DNA of 63,847 nt from Gammaproteobacteria bacterium (GTDB lineage Bacteria; Pseudomonadota; Gammaproteobacteria; JAADGQ01). Every line of letters begins with the position of its first letter. Positions within the stretch are counted from its first letter, which is position 1. The DNA is taken from NCBI GenBank assembly GCA_021648145.1, contig JAKITI010000004.1, positions 1-63,847 of the forward strand. The letters run 5' to 3'. The notes below the pieces were generated by a model. The model was not told the origin of the DNA and did no database searches. It was given only the letters and a program-made list of their open reading frames with translations. Below are positions 1-9,750 of this stretch, piece by piece. A program made the translations under genes and the position numbers.

Positions 1-400
<400 letters not shown>

Positions 401-499
401 ATAACACCCAAGTGTTTTGTAGATATTTTACAAATAGACGAAGTGTTATGTGACTATCTAGAATGAAGCATACCAGCTTAAGACAACTCTCCAGAATTC

Positions 500-526
500 G
501 TGACAGAGAGCAGAGCGCTCTGTCAC
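500..526 (+). other. Hairpin in the 23S-5S spacer
   Basis: The arms GTGACAGAG and CTCTGTCAC form a 9-bp stem around a 9-nt loop. It sits just before the 5S gene in a 134-nt spacer that carries no tRNA. Its position suggests a pre-rRNA processing stem. There is no U-tract, so it is not a terminator. Confidence 0.55.
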
Positions 527-534
527 AACCAGTT

Positions 535-653
535 TGTCTGGCGGCCATAGCGTGCGGGGCCCACCCGATCCCTTGCCGAACTCGGAAGTGAAAACGTACA
601 GCGCCGATGATAGTGTGGGGTTTCCCATGTGAAAGTAGGTCACTGCCAGACAT
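535..653 (+). rRNA. rrf: 5S ribosomal RNA
   Basis: A ~119-nt sequence closely matches gammaproteobacterial 5S rRNA. It starts TGTCTGGCGGCC, has the loop with TGCCGAACTCGGAAGTGAAA, and closes with CACTGCCAGACAT, whose end pairs with the 5' TGTCTGGC to make helix I. Ends are set by that pairing. Confidence 0.96.
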
Positions 654-664
654 TTATACTCCGG

Positions 665-735
665 CCCTTGCTGAGGTATTTATCATTGACATCACCGATG
701 TCGTGATCAATACTCTCAGCAGGGGCTTCTTTTTG
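665..735 (+). terminator. Rho-independent terminator of the rrn operon
   Basis: A long stem is formed by CCCTTGCTGAG (665-675) and CTCAGCAGGGG (715-725). Inside it a second paired segment, ATTGACATCAC/GTGATCAAT, has a small bulge. The 3' arm runs into CTTCTTTTT. It begins 12 nt after the 5S gene and closes the rRNA transcript. The stretch from here to trkA (about 210 nt) holds only the promoter listed next. Confidence 0.85.
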
Positions 736-886
736 GCTAAAATTCTTGCTTCGTCTGCTTCAAGAACTTCTATATCACACCCAGTTACTCTCTCTTTACC
801 GACCTTTTTTAGAGTGATTTGCCTTACGCTTTATTCATTTAGCAAGCTTTTAAACCCCCCTTATTTAAACAATGTGCTTTGCTCCT

Positions 887-895
887 TGATATAAT
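887..895 (+). promoter_or_regulatory. Extended -10 promoter for trkAH
   Basis: TGATATAAT gives a perfect TATAAT with the TGn extension, 54 nt before the trkA start. No good -35 hexamer lies 16-18 nt upstream, which is normal for extended -10 promoters. Inferred start of transcription is near 902. Confidence 0.5.
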
Positions 896-948
896 TGCTC
901 TGTGAGAATATCCTTTCATTTTTAAACGATATGTAACTCGTGTAATAG

Positions 949-2322
949 ATGAAAATAATTATTCTCGGTGCCGGTCAAGTGGGTTCTTCTGTCGCAGAAA
1001 ATCTGGTCAGTGAAGATAACGACATCACTGTTGTTGATACTGACTCGGTTCGTTTGCAGGCCATGCTTGATCGTTTGGATTTACGTACAGTTTTAGGCTC
1101 AGCATCGCACCCAGAAGTGCTTCAGCGCGCTGGTTGTGAAGATGCTGATATGATTTTAGCGGTCACTTCCAGTGATGAAACAAATATGGTCGCATGCCAA
1201 ATTGCTTATACACTTTTTCATACGCCTACAAAAATTGCACGAGTACGCAGTAGTGCATACCTTCAATATAAAGAAATTTTTACTCAAGAAGCGATTCCCG
1301 TTGATGTATTGATATCACCGGAACAAGTGATTACAAATTATGTTTGTGGTTTGATAGAAAACCCTGGCGCATTGCAGGTGCTAGACTTTGCTGATGGTAA
1401 AATCCAGTTGGTTGCAGTAAGAGTATTTCACGGAGGGCCATTAGTTGGGCATGAGTTGAGCGAATTGAAAAAGCATATGCCATCTGTAGAAACACGTGTT
1501 GCTGCAATATATCGTCGAGGCGCACCAATTGCACCAGAAGGCAATACGATTATTGAAGTTGATGATGTCGTTTTTTTTGTTGCAGCACGTGAGAATATAC
1601 GTATTGTAATGCGAGAGTTGCGACGTGAAGACCGACCGGTGAAGCGCGTTATGTTAGCTGGAGGCGGAAATATAGGGCTTCGTTTAGCAAAACTACTTGA
1701 GGGGCGCTATCAGGTAAAACTTATTGACCATAAACAGGAAAATTGTATAAGAATTGCTGAGTCTCTTGATAAGACGATTGTTCTACACGGTGATGTGGCT
1801 GATGAAAAGCTTTTGCTGGAAGAGAATATAGAAAATATAGATGTATTTTGTGCTGTAACGAATGATGATGAAGCCAATATTCTTTCAGCATTGTTAGCTA
1901 AGCGCATGGGGGCACGTAAAGTAATGGCGCTTATTAATCGAAGTGCTTATGTTGATTTGGTTGAAAGTAGTGATATTGATATCGCTATTTCACCACAACA
2001 AGCAATGATTGGTAGTTTGCTTGCCCATGTGCGAAAAGGGGATGTTGTTATGGTGCACTCTTTACGCAAAGGCGCTGCTGAAGCGATTGAGGCTGTGGCT
2101 CATGGCGATGTCAATTCATCAAAAGTAGTTGGGCGGGCAATTGAAGATATTAATTTGCCGAGAGGTGTCACGATTGGTGCAATTGTTCGTAATGATGAGG
2201 TCGTTATTGCACACCATGATACGGTGATTGAATCTGAAGATCATGTTATTTTATTTTTGGTAGATAAAAAGATGGTTTCATTTGTAGAGAAACTTTTTCA
2301 AGTTGGTGTAACTTTTATCTAA
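949..2322 (+). CDS. trkA: Trk potassium uptake regulatory subunit TrkA
   Basis: This is the cytoplasmic NAD(H)-binding gating subunit of the Trk K+ transporter, 457 aa against about 458 in E. coli. Two tandem RCK units are visible. The first Rossmann fold starts at residue 6 with [13 protein letters not shown]. The second starts near residue 238 with [13 protein letters not shown]. Each is followed by a TrkA-C module; the linker residues [15 protein letters not shown] are typical of the family. It is spaced 4 nt from trkH and forms an operon with it. TrkA rings bind the cytoplasmic face of TrkH and open it in response to nucleotide. Confidence 0.97.
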   Translation: MKIIILGAGQVGSSVAENLVSEDNDITVVDTDSVRLQAMLDRLDLRTVLGSASHPEVLQRAGCEDADMILAVTSSDETNMVACQIAYTLFHTPTKIARVRSSAYLQYKEIFTQEAIPVDVLISPEQVITNYVCGLIENPGALQVLDFADGKIQLVAVRVFHGGPLVGHELSELKKHMPSVETRVAAIYRRGAPIAPEGNTIIEVDDVVFFVAARENIRIVMRELRREDRPVKRVMLAGGGNIGLRLAKLLEGRYQVKLIDHKQENCIRIAESLDKTIVLHGDVADEKLLLEENIENIDVFCAVTNDDEANILSALLAKRMGARKVMALINRSAYVDLVESSDIDIAISPQQAMIGSLLAHVRKGDVVMVHSLRKGAAEAIEAVAHGDVNSSKVVGRAIEDINLPRGVTIGAIVRNDEVVIAHHDTVIESEDHVILFLVDKKMVSFVEKLFQVGVTFI

Positions 2323-2326
2323 GTCT

Positions 2327-3778
2327 ATGCAATATCAGGCAATTTTACGTATTCTTGGCTTATTGTTAATGCTATCCAGCATTACAATGCTGCCACCCTC
2401 GATAGTTTCATTGTGGTATCAGGATGGTACAACAGCCCCGTTTTTTTTAGCTTTTTTTCTTTCTTTGATTGCTGGGTGTTTAATTTGGTGGCCTGTCAGG
2501 TCATATCAGCGTGAGCTTCGAGTAAGAGACGGGTTTGTTGTTGTGATTATGTTTTGGGTTGTTTTAGGCTTGTCTGGTTCTTTGCCTTTAGTGTTATCTG
2601 AACAACCTGATATGTCTTTTACTGATGCCGTCTTTGAGTCTGTGTCAGGTCTGACGACGACTGGAGCGACGGTTATTATTGGTTTGGATGCATTGCCAGA
2701 ATCAATTTTATACTATCGCCAACAATTACAATGGCTGGGTGGTATGGGGATTATCGTTTTAGCTGTTGCTGTACTGCCTATGCTAGGGGTTGGTGGGATG
2801 CAGTTGTATCGAGCAGAAACTCCAGGGCCTATGAAAGATGATAAATTAACTCCAAGAATAGCCGAGACGGCAAAGGCGCTATGGTATATCTATTTAGGCC
2901 TCACAGTTGCGTGTGCTGTTGCATACTGGCTTGCAGGAATGAGTCTGTTTGATGCGGTGGGGCATAGTTTTTCTACTGTGGCGATTGGTGGGTTTTCCAC
3001 ACATGACATGAGTATTGGCCATTTTCAAAGTGTTCAGATTGAAATTGTAGCAACTATTTTTATGATTTTGGCAGGAATTAACTTCGCACTTCACTTTGTA
3101 GCTTGGCGCTCATTACGACTGGGTCACTATTTCGCAGACCCGGAAGTAAGAACCTATCTTATTTTTTTACTGCTATTTTCTTCAATTGTGGTTGCTTACT
3201 TATATCGTGAAGACTTCTTTAATACATTTGATGAAGCATTAGTTCATGGTGTTTTTCAAACCGTTTCTATTGCAACAACAACGGGGTTCGGTACGGCTAA
3301 CTATCCATCATGGCCAACTTTTATTATTTTTTTATTATTAATGGCAAGCTTTATAGGGGGGTGTGCAGGTTCAGCGGGGGGTGGTATGAAAGTTATTCGT
3401 ATTTTGTTGTTGATGATGCAGGGCGCGCGTGAGATTAAAAGGTTAGTTCACCCTAATGCTATATTTGTTGTAAAAGTGGGTGGGAAAGTTTTACCGAGTC
3501 GGGTTATCGAAGCTGTTTGGGGCTTTTTCTCACTGTATATCGCTTGTTTTTGTGTCATTTCACTCTTATTAATTTTAAATGGGCTGGACTTTGTTACGGC
3601 ATTATCAGCCGTTGCTGCATGCATGAATAACCTTGGACCAGGTTTGGGGGACGTGGGGGCAAATTACAATACACTTGATGATGCCAGTAAGTGGCTATTA
3701 TGTTTTGCTATGTTACTGGGACGACTGGAAATATTCACGCTATTAGTTCTTCTGACCCCAATTTTTTGGCGAGGTTGA
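2327..3778 (+). CDS. trkH: Trk potassium transporter membrane subunit TrkH
   Basis: This is the K+-conducting inner-membrane subunit, 483 aa, the same length as E. coli TrkH. The four pore loops are recognisable from their filter glycines: SGLTTTGAT, STVAIGGFST, SIATTTGFGT and ACMNNLGPGLG. The GCAGSAGGGMK segment is the intramembrane gate loop of the family. The C-terminus LLTPIFWR is typical. It is cotranscribed with trkA and ends 12 nt from the convergent acyltransferase gene, with no terminator hairpin visible between them. In related genomes trkAH often follows ntrX; here it is next to the rrn operon instead. Confidence 0.96.
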   Translation: MQYQAILRILGLLLMLSSITMLPPSIVSLWYQDGTTAPFFLAFFLSLIAGCLIWWPVRSYQRELRVRDGFVVVIMFWVVLGLSGSLPLVLSEQPDMSFTDAVFESVSGLTTTGATVIIGLDALPESILYYRQQLQWLGGMGIIVLAVAVLPMLGVGGMQLYRAETPGPMKDDKLTPRIAETAKALWYIYLGLTVACAVAYWLAGMSLFDAVGHSFSTVAIGGFSTHDMSIGHFQSVQIEIVATIFMILAGINFALHFVAWRSLRLGHYFADPEVRTYLIFLLLFSSIVVAYLYREDFFNTFDEALVHGVFQTVSIATTTGFGTANYPSWPTFIIFLLLMASFIGGCAGSAGGGMKVIRILLLMMQGAREIKRLVHPNAIFVVKVGGKVLPSRVIEAVWGFFSLYIACFCVISLLLILNGLDFVTALSAVAACMNNLGPGLGDVGANYNTLDDASKWLLCFAMLLGRLEIFTLLVLLTPIFWRG

Positions 3779-3790
3779 TACTTCTTCCTT

Positions 3791-4669
3791 TTAATAAATT
3801 CTTTTTTCCCCCTCAGGACGATTCCGAAAGCGCTTATAAGACCACTGATATTGCTGAGGAAGTTGTCGTATACACTTTTCAATATCAGCATTTAGGCCCG
3901 TCGCAGCTATTTGTGAATTTTTATCTGAGATTTTTTTATTTGCGGGTATGAAGTGTAAATGAAAGCCCTTTCCTCTTGGCATACGCTCTGCGTAACAAAA
4001 AATAATAGGTGTGCAGTTTTTTGTGGCAAGACGAGAAAGTAGAAGCATGGTGTTCGTTTGAATGTTAAAGAATGGTGCAAATATACCACCATTTTTACCA
4101 GGATCCTGATCCGGTAAAATTCCAATGAGTTCATTACAGGCTAACGCTTTATACAGGCTTTTGACACCTTTTGCTGTAGTAGGGACAAGTTTAGCTCCAT
4201 TTTTTTGGCGGGCGGTACGTATCATGTTATCGAGTTTTTTCAGTCTAGGTGGGCGATATAATATTGTCATCGGAAAGTTTTCAGAGCAGTAGAGCCCAAT
4301 CACTTCCCAAGTGCCTAGATGAGGCGCAGCGATAATGGCACCACGATTTTGTTTCATGGCTTCTATTAAATGCTTTTTTCCACTGACTTCATGAATAAGT
4401 TTCAGAATATCTGTTTTGGGGCGAAGCCATAGGTAGCCTATTTCAGTAATACTTTTACCCATTTCTATTAAGCTTTTTTTTACTAAATCTTGTTGTTGAA
4501 GTGCTGAAAATTCAGGAAAACAGAGCTGGATATTTGTTTGGGTGATTTGACGGCTTTTATTTGGAAAGATAGCCAGGCCATAGCCAATAACAGCTCCAAT
4601 TGCATGTGCTATGGGTAATGGTAATAAAGAAAGTAATTTGAGTATTACTTTTATGAGGGTTGTACGCAT
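3791..4669 (-). CDS. LpxL/HtrB-family lipid A acyltransferase
   Basis: This 292-aa protein belongs to the bacterial lysophospholipid/lipid A acyltransferase family, which adds secondary acyl chains to Kdo2-lipid IVA at the inner membrane. The N-terminal ~28 residues are a hydrophobic anchor. The catalytic H-x4-E motif is in AAPHLGTWEVIG near residue 117. A conserved LPDQDPGKNGG and a C-terminal QYQWSYKRFRNRPEG segment are also family hallmarks. Paralogues (LpxL, LpxM, LpxP) cannot be separated by eye, so no symbol is given. It lies 28 nt downstream of the TPR lipoprotein gene and is probably cotranscribed with it. Confidence 0.9.
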   Translation of the reverse strand: MRTTLIKVILKLLSLLPLPIAHAIGAVIGYGLAIFPNKSRQITQTNIQLCFPEFSALQQQDLVKKSLIEMGKSITEIGYLWLRPKTDILKLIHEVSGKKHLIEAMKQNRGAIIAAPHLGTWEVIGLYCSENFPMTILYRPPRLKKLDNMIRTARQKNGAKLVPTTAKGVKSLYKALACNELIGILPDQDPGKNGGIFAPFFNIQTNTMLLLSRLATKNCTPIIFCYAERMPRGKGFHLHFIPANKKISDKNSQIAATGLNADIEKCIRQLPQQYQWSYKRFRNRPEGEKRIY

Positions 4670-4697
4670 TAGAGATTGATTTTATGACTCAAAAATT

Positions 4698-5678
4698 TCA
4701 TTCGGAAGGCTGGTCTTGTTTTTCTTTAATGCGCGAAAGATTGACTAGTATTTTGTTAGTACGCTCAATATTATCTAGAGCTTCTTGATTATTGGTGTCC
4801 AGGTTGAGTGTTTCTTGCCAGGAACCGAGTGCACTTTCATAGTTTCCATCGCTGTAAAATTGAAGGCCATTGCTGAGGTGTTGTTTTATTTTTATCTCTA
4901 TCTCCTCTGCAAGGCGAGTTTTTTCAGCTTTTATTTTTTTGTCATTAGGTCTAAGTTCGGAAGCTTGTTTGATAAGTTGGTGAGCTAATTGAAGTTTTTT
5001 GTTTTTATACGCTTTTTTATGAGAAGCGAGTAGTTTTTCTAATTTTATTTTTTGTGAGTCTTTTTTTGTGGCTCCTGTTAATTTTGTTGTTTTTTTATTA
5101 TTTATTTCTATGGGAGTGTGCTGATTTGGTTTTATCTGTTTTAATTGTTCTGATAAATTTAAAAGATACTCCACATTGTTGGTTTGATTATCAGTTGCAA
5201 CATAGTTTCCGTAATGAGCGAGTTGCTTTGAAATAAGCTTTATTTCATTTTTTATCGCTTTGTTTTTATACTGTGCTTTTTTACCTTTTATTTCTGCCTT
5301 TGCTAGGGACTCATACAAATAGTGGTTTTTATCTAGCCAAAGACCACGAGATATCGTGAGTTCTCGTGTTAATTTTTCAGTATACTCCCTGTTTTTTTGG
5401 TACATTTTTTTGAGGCCGACCCGTAACGCTTTACTTTGCGGACGTCGTTTTAAAGCTTCGTCGTATACGTCTTGCGCTTTATTCCATTCATTTTTTTCGA
5501 TAAGTTTTTGTGCAAGATTTAAGTGACGGCGCTCAAAAGTTCGAGCCTCTGAAAAACTCATTGGTGTGGAGGGTGTGATAAAATTTTGTGCTTGCTGTTT
5601 TAGAGTGGTGCAGGCGGGTAATTGCACAATTAATAAAAGTACACAGAGAGTAAAATAGTGTCGCGTTGTTCTATTCAT
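4698..5678 (-). CDS. TPR-containing outer-membrane-type lipoprotein
   Basis: The protein has 326 aa. A lipoprotein signal peptide ends in the lipobox LPAC (Cys23), so it is probably lipidated and periplasm-facing. Residues ~45-90 form one or two TPR-like helical pairs (KNEWNKAQDVYDEALKRRP). A Lys/Gln-rich, likely coiled-coil middle follows. A C-terminal TPR pair (FYSDGNYESALGSWQETLNL) lies near residue 275. I do not recognise a named family. The layout, between a membrane adenylate cyclase and an LpxL-like gene on the same strand, suggests a cell-envelope scaffold or assembly role, which is inference only. Codon use is AT-rich in the linker. Confidence 0.8.
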   Translation of the reverse strand: MNRTTRHYFTLCVLLLIVQLPACTTLKQQAQNFITPSTPMSFSEARTFERRHLNLAQKLIEKNEWNKAQDVYDEALKRRPQSKALRVGLKKMYQKNREYTEKLTRELTISRGLWLDKNHYLYESLAKAEIKGKKAQYKNKAIKNEIKLISKQLAHYGNYVATDNQTNNVEYLLNLSEQLKQIKPNQHTPIEINNKKTTKLTGATKKDSQKIKLEKLLASHKKAYKNKKLQLAHQLIKQASELRPNDKKIKAEKTRLAEEIEIKIKQHLSNGLQFYSDGNYESALGSWQETLNLDTNNQEALDNIERTNKILVNLSRIKEKQDQPSE

Positions 5679-5733
5679 TGTTTATATGGGGCTGGAGTCA
5701 ATTACTACTTTTTTCTTCTTGAGGGAGAGCCTA

Positions 5734-7164
5734 TCATACGATATCCGTGACTCGATGGGTAACTACCGGATTTTCTTTGCCTGGCAATATTATTGTTTTG
5801 TGGTGCGTAGAGATGATATATTTTTGAAGTTGCTCAGAGTGAGCAATGTTTTCTGGAATCAGAATTTCGCCAGGTTCTGCTGCAGAGCATAGTTTAGAGG
5901 CTGTATTTACGGTATCCCCAATCACAGTATAATCCATTCGATCAATAGATCCCATATTCCCAGCCAGCATCTCTCCACTATTAATACCAATACTAAATTG
6001 AACAGGAGTCAGCCCTTGTTTATCACGACTTTGATTGAGAGTTTCAAAAAATTTCTGGATTAATACGGCACAAGCAACGGCATGAAAGCAGTGTTGTTCA
6101 TCATGGCCAGGTACACCAAAAACCAGCATGGCACAGTCACCCATAAATTTATCAACATGACCTGAATATGCATGAGCTGCTTTAGTAATGTAGTTGAAAT
6201 ATTCATTGAGCATGCTATTAACCTCTTCGGGCTGCATATGCTCTGACATACGGGTGAAACCAACAATATCAGCAAAAACAACGCTGGCATAAACTTTTGC
6301 CCCGCCCAGCTTTGCTGGCTCCATTTCGTCTAGTACTTCCTTTGCAATTTTTGGTGAAATATAGCGTGACAGGGTACTTTCCGCTTTTTCTTTTTTGGCC
6401 AGGTCTTCTGTCATGGCATTCATCGCGAGCATCAATGTGCCTAATTCATCACGCCTTTTTTCTGTAAATCTAAAGCTATAGTTCCCTTCTGAAATAGATT
6501 TACTGGCCTCGGTTAACTTTGCAATCGGTTGAGCCAGCCGCCTGCCAAGCAGTATGGAAATAATGATACCGAGTAGAACTAATAAAATAGTGGCACCGAT
6601 AACTGTGTTCAATGTTTTTAGTTGTGCACTGTTCATAAATGAACGGTCAAAAGTCACCAAAGCATAGCCGACGGTGACATTGCGAGTCACCAGTGGGGTA
6701 AAGAACGAAACCAGTTCTGTAGGAGGAGCGCCCTCTTCGACAGAGCTACGCCAGTTAAGTTTGGTTACGCTGTTGTTGGTTGTTGCTAAAACAATTTCAT
6801 CAAGAGTTGCTCCTTCGCGTGTTTCTGGTTTACCTTCATCAGAATAGATGGCAACACCTAAAATAGACGAATGATTAACTAAGTGTTTAGCCGTTGTGGC
6901 TAAGCTGAGTTTGTCGCCGGAAAGCAGATGCTCTTTAACGTTTTTGGCCAGTTGCTCTGTTATTGTAGTACCAAAATCATGCATCTGCTGTTCAAGTAAA
7001 CGATTTTGATCTTGAACAATAAATAGGCCGAGTAATACCATGCCGGCAGTAATAAGGAGTGTAAAAACAAGTGCAAGTTTGTAGGCGATTGGAAAACGAG
7101 CACTTGATGGCTTATCAGTTTTGCCTGAGTTGAGTAATGTGCTGTATAGGTGAAGGGGAGTCAC
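5734..7164 (-). CDS. Membrane-anchored class III adenylate cyclase with HAMP domain
   Basis: The 476-aa protein has a TM helix at ~27-50, an extracytoplasmic sensor of ~130 residues, a second TM at ~185-205, a HAMP linker and a C-terminal class III cyclase domain from ~295. Both metal-binding aspartates are seen, in FADIVGFTRM and DKFMGDCAMLVFG. The adenine-specifying Lys (VDKFMGD) and Thr/Asp region (DYTVIGDTVNTASKL) fit ATP rather than GTP, so it should make cAMP. The start is GTG with only a weak GGGA ahead; no ATG exists before the first TM. It sits at the head of a possible unit with the TPR lipoprotein downstream. Confidence 0.9.
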   Translation of the reverse strand: MTPLHLYSTLLNSGKTDKPSSARFPIAYKLALVFTLLITAGMVLLGLFIVQDQNRLLEQQMHDFGTTITEQLAKNVKEHLLSGDKLSLATTAKHLVNHSSILGVAIYSDEGKPETREGATLDEIVLATTNNSVTKLNWRSSVEEGAPPTELVSFFTPLVTRNVTVGYALVTFDRSFMNSAQLKTLNTVIGATILLVLLGIIISILLGRRLAQPIAKLTEASKSISEGNYSFRFTEKRRDELGTLMLAMNAMTEDLAKKEKAESTLSRYISPKIAKEVLDEMEPAKLGGAKVYASVVFADIVGFTRMSEHMQPEEVNSMLNEYFNYITKAAHAYSGHVDKFMGDCAMLVFGVPGHDEQHCFHAVACAVLIQKFFETLNQSRDKQGLTPVQFSIGINSGEMLAGNMGSIDRMDYTVIGDTVNTASKLCSAAEPGEILIPENIAHSEQLQKYIISTHHKTIILPGKENPVVTHRVTDIV

Positions 7165-7323
7165 TATTTTTCCCGAGAGAGCGATAATAAATACTTTCTG
7201 TTCCGAAAAATAGGGTGTCGGATTAGAAGTTTTTTTAATATTAACATGCTTCCTCAGGAACTATAACCAGAAATTCGAAAAGTGCTTGAATTGGCTGGAA
7301 AACCCTTGCAAAATTATTGATAC

Positions 7324-9609
7324 TCAGCCTTTTCTAATTTTTATTAAAGGTATTTCACCGTCAATATTGATGGATAAAACCTCATGCCCATCACTTTCCA
7401 GGCTGCCGGAAACTTGAGTGGCGGACTCATTTGAATCAAGAGTGAATATGATTACATCACCATTTTGGAAGGCTTTCAGTGCATTGCGAGCCTTGATGTA
7501 ATGGAGTGGGCAACCGAAATCTGAAAGATCAACTTCAGAAGTCGTTACTCCAGTTTTTGCTTTAGCAGGTAGTGATGCACGTAAATCCAGCTGCTGATCC
7601 TGTTTTTGGCAAGCTTCAGCAGCGCGTGTTGTCCAGTTATCAAGCTCTTTGTTGACTGTATCAAAGCGCTCTTGGTTAAACTCTTTTTGGAGCTCGGAAA
7701 GAGTCGTCGCGATCTTTTCAAGTTCAGTGCCAAATGTGGAGTTTTCATGGGCTGAGCCTTTGAGTATTTTTGCTATTGCCAAGGCATTGCTATTGTCATC
7801 ACTTTTTTCTCCAGCCATAAACAGGAGAGACTCACCAATTAAGCGGCTCAGCTCTTCGGCACACTCAATGGACTCTGTATATTTTCGCTGTAATAAAAAG
7901 GCATTACGATAGTTTCTTTCGTGTGCTGCTTCTGCAAAGTTGGCAGAAACAACCTCCTGAGCCGCTCCAGCACATTCGCCTCCGCCAAAATTGGTGAGTT
8001 TGAATGAGTCTTCGTCACCATAGTCTTTAGCTAGGTTGGCGACCTCTTCAGGAGTAACTTCACTGAGATCCTTTACAAGCTCTTTAAAATAATCAGCGCC
8101 TTTTTTATGAGCCCAATCGAAGAAACTTTCATTACGAGCTGAATTTTCCTCGTAAGCATTTTCAATGCGTTCAATCGCCGTTTTAACACGCAATGTAGGA
8201 ACTGCAGGGCCTTTCAGTGCAATGGTGCCGTTGGCTGTACCATTACCTGCGATATGCAGCATATAATGAGGGATCAATTTACCATGGCGGCGTTTGCCTT
8301 CTCCATGAGCACCAATATCAGCAATATGGTGTTGCGCGCAGCTATTGTGACACCCGCTGATTCTGATACGCAGGTCAGATTGGCCGCCTGTGAGATGTTT
8401 GGCCGCCAGCTTGGACGAAGTAATGCCGAGTCGGCATGTGGTCGTGCCAGGGCAAGAGACAACATCGTCTCCTGTTTCAGGGGGGGCAAGGTCAAGGGTT
8501 TTAAGTCTGTTTAAAACGGTATTTATACGTTCATCTGGCACATTAACCAGCATTAAATTTTGACCAATGGTTGTACGTAAGTCACTCAGTTTTTCAGATT
8601 TCATGAGTTCAGCAATACCACGCATTTGGCTGATTTTGAAATCACCGGTATTTAAACGAATTGGAATGACACTGAATCCAGGTTGTTTTTGCGGGAAAAC
8701 TCGACGAGGTGCACCACCTTCAAAAGATTCGCACTCTTTACCGGTTTGCCATTGGCCTTGTGGATAGGGTTGGTTGGAAAAGGCCGTCTGAGTTCGTGTG
8801 AACTCTTTTTTATATTTTTTAATAAATTCTTCTTCACCAAACTTGTCGACTAAAAACTTGACTCGTGAGCGAGCGCGTTTTGTTCGATCAGAGTAGTGGC
8901 TATGCAGAGCAATGACAGCTTCAAAGCAAGGAAGAAGGTCTTTCTCTTCAATAAACTCTTCAATGGTGATGGCTTTATGAGGTTTGAGGCCTAAGCCGCC
9001 AGCAGCAACAATTTTGAAGCCAAATTTACCATTTTTTTGAATTGCAATAGCACCGATGTCGTGCATCATTCCAAGTGCGCAGTCTGCTTCACAAGCTGAA
9101 AAGCTGAACTTCATTTTTCGTGGTAAATGTTGTGTGAGTGGGTGCCTCAAAAAACGCTCTGTGACGGCATCAAAAAATGGTGTGATATCCGTGTGGGCTC
9201 GTGGGCATTCACCCGCCAGTGCACAGGCGGTGATATTGCGAATAGTATTACCGCATGCTTCACGAGAGGTCATTCCTCCTTCGCCTAAACGGCGCATGAC
9301 CGCAGGAGTATCTTTGAGTGGCACGTAATGAATTTGAATATCTTGGCGTGTGGTCACACAGTTATAATCATTGCTGGAGTACTGTTCGGTGACATCAGCC
9401 AGAGCTTCTAATTGATCAACTGTTAATTTGCCACCAGGGATTTTGGTGCGCACCATGTGAACACCATCCTGGCGTTGGCCATACATTCCATGTTGCAGGC
9501 GCAGAGCCATAAATCGATCAGGGTCAATTTCATTGTTAATAAAAGCCTTAACGGCTTTTTCATATCGATCAATCTCTTCTTTATCAACGAGAATTTCTGC
9601 TTTAACCAT
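7324..9609 (-). CDS. Siroheme sulfite/nitrite reductase fused to a C-terminal TusA-like domain
   Basis: This 761-aa protein has three parts. Residues ~1-480 are a NirA/CysI-type hemoprotein that reduces sulfite to sulfide (or nitrite to ammonia) using ferredoxin-like electrons. The four cysteines holding the 4Fe-4S cluster and siroheme are C386, C392, C420 and C424 (CPGTTTC, SGCHNSC). Residues ~490-680 are a helical linker I cannot name. Residues ~693-761 are a TusA/SirA-like sulfur-carrier fold, with the key Cys at C700 in DFGCPLHYIKARNAL; the usual CPxP is CPLH here. The domain mix points to sulfite rather than nitrite as substrate. The start is backed by AGGAG 10 nt upstream. It is monocistronic with its own promoter. 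Confidence 0.93.
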   Translation of the reverse strand: MVKAEILVDKEEIDRYEKAVKAFINNEIDPDRFMALRLQHGMYGQRQDGVHMVRTKIPGGKLTVDQLEALADVTEQYSSNDYNCVTTRQDIQIHYVPLKDTPAVMRRLGEGGMTSREACGNTIRNITACALAGECPRAHTDITPFFDAVTERFLRHPLTQHLPRKMKFSFSACEADCALGMMHDIGAIAIQKNGKFGFKIVAAGGLGLKPHKAITIEEFIEEKDLLPCFEAVIALHSHYSDRTKRARSRVKFLVDKFGEEEFIKKYKKEFTRTQTAFSNQPYPQGQWQTGKECESFEGGAPRRVFPQKQPGFSVIPIRLNTGDFKISQMRGIAELMKSEKLSDLRTTIGQNLMLVNVPDERINTVLNRLKTLDLAPPETGDDVVSCPGTTTCRLGITSSKLAAKHLTGGQSDLRIRISGCHNSCAQHHIADIGAHGEGKRRHGKLIPHYMLHIAGNGTANGTIALKGPAVPTLRVKTAIERIENAYEENSARNESFFDWAHKKGADYFKELVKDLSEVTPEEVANLAKDYGDEDSFKLTNFGGGECAGAAQEVVSANFAEAAHERNYRNAFLLQRKYTESIECAEELSRLIGESLLFMAGEKSDDNSNALAIAKILKGSAHENSTFGTELEKIATTLSELQKEFNQERFDTVNKELDNWTTRAAEACQKQDQQLDLRASLPAKAKTGVTTSEVDLSDFGCPLHYIKARNALKAFQNGDVIIFTLDSNESATQVSGSLESDGHEVLSINIDGEIPLIKIRKG

Positions 9610-9667
9610 TTATTAATAACTCCTGCACACGGGAATAAACTACCTTAATTTAGTATGAGACCGAGGG

Positions 9668-9694
9668 ATTATAAACCAACGGCTGAGTGTTCAA
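9668..9694 (-). promoter_or_regulatory. Candidate promoter of the sulfite reductase gene
   Basis: On the minus strand a perfect TATAAT (9668-9673) is preceded by TTGAAC (9689-9694) at a 15-nt spacing, slightly short of the optimum. It lies 59 nt upstream of the ATG. No clear regulator site was seen in the leader. Confidence 0.4.
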
Positions 9695-9715
9695 CAGAGT
9701 GGCTGTTGCTATGGG

Positions 9716-9745
9716 TGCGTCACACGGTTAATGTGACGCATTTTT
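9716..9745 (+). terminator. Perfect terminator-like hairpin in topA-sulfite reductase gap
   Basis: TGCGTCACA (9716-9724) and TGTGACGCA (9732-9740) make a perfect 9-bp stem with a 7-nt loop, followed by TTTTT on the plus strand. Both flanking genes are on the minus strand, so the U-tract points the wrong way for topA. On the topA transcript the same stem has an A-tract in front and no U-tract behind. Confidence 0.65.
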
Positions 9746-9750
9746 AGTCG

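Noticed and set aside
401-534. tRNA in the 23S-5S spacer
   Set aside because: No cloverleaf or T-loop motif; only a 9-bp hairpin is seen.
8254-8514. Frames on both strands inside the sulfite reductase gene
   Set aside because: They cover the siroheme-ligand region of a conserved protein and have no independent signals.
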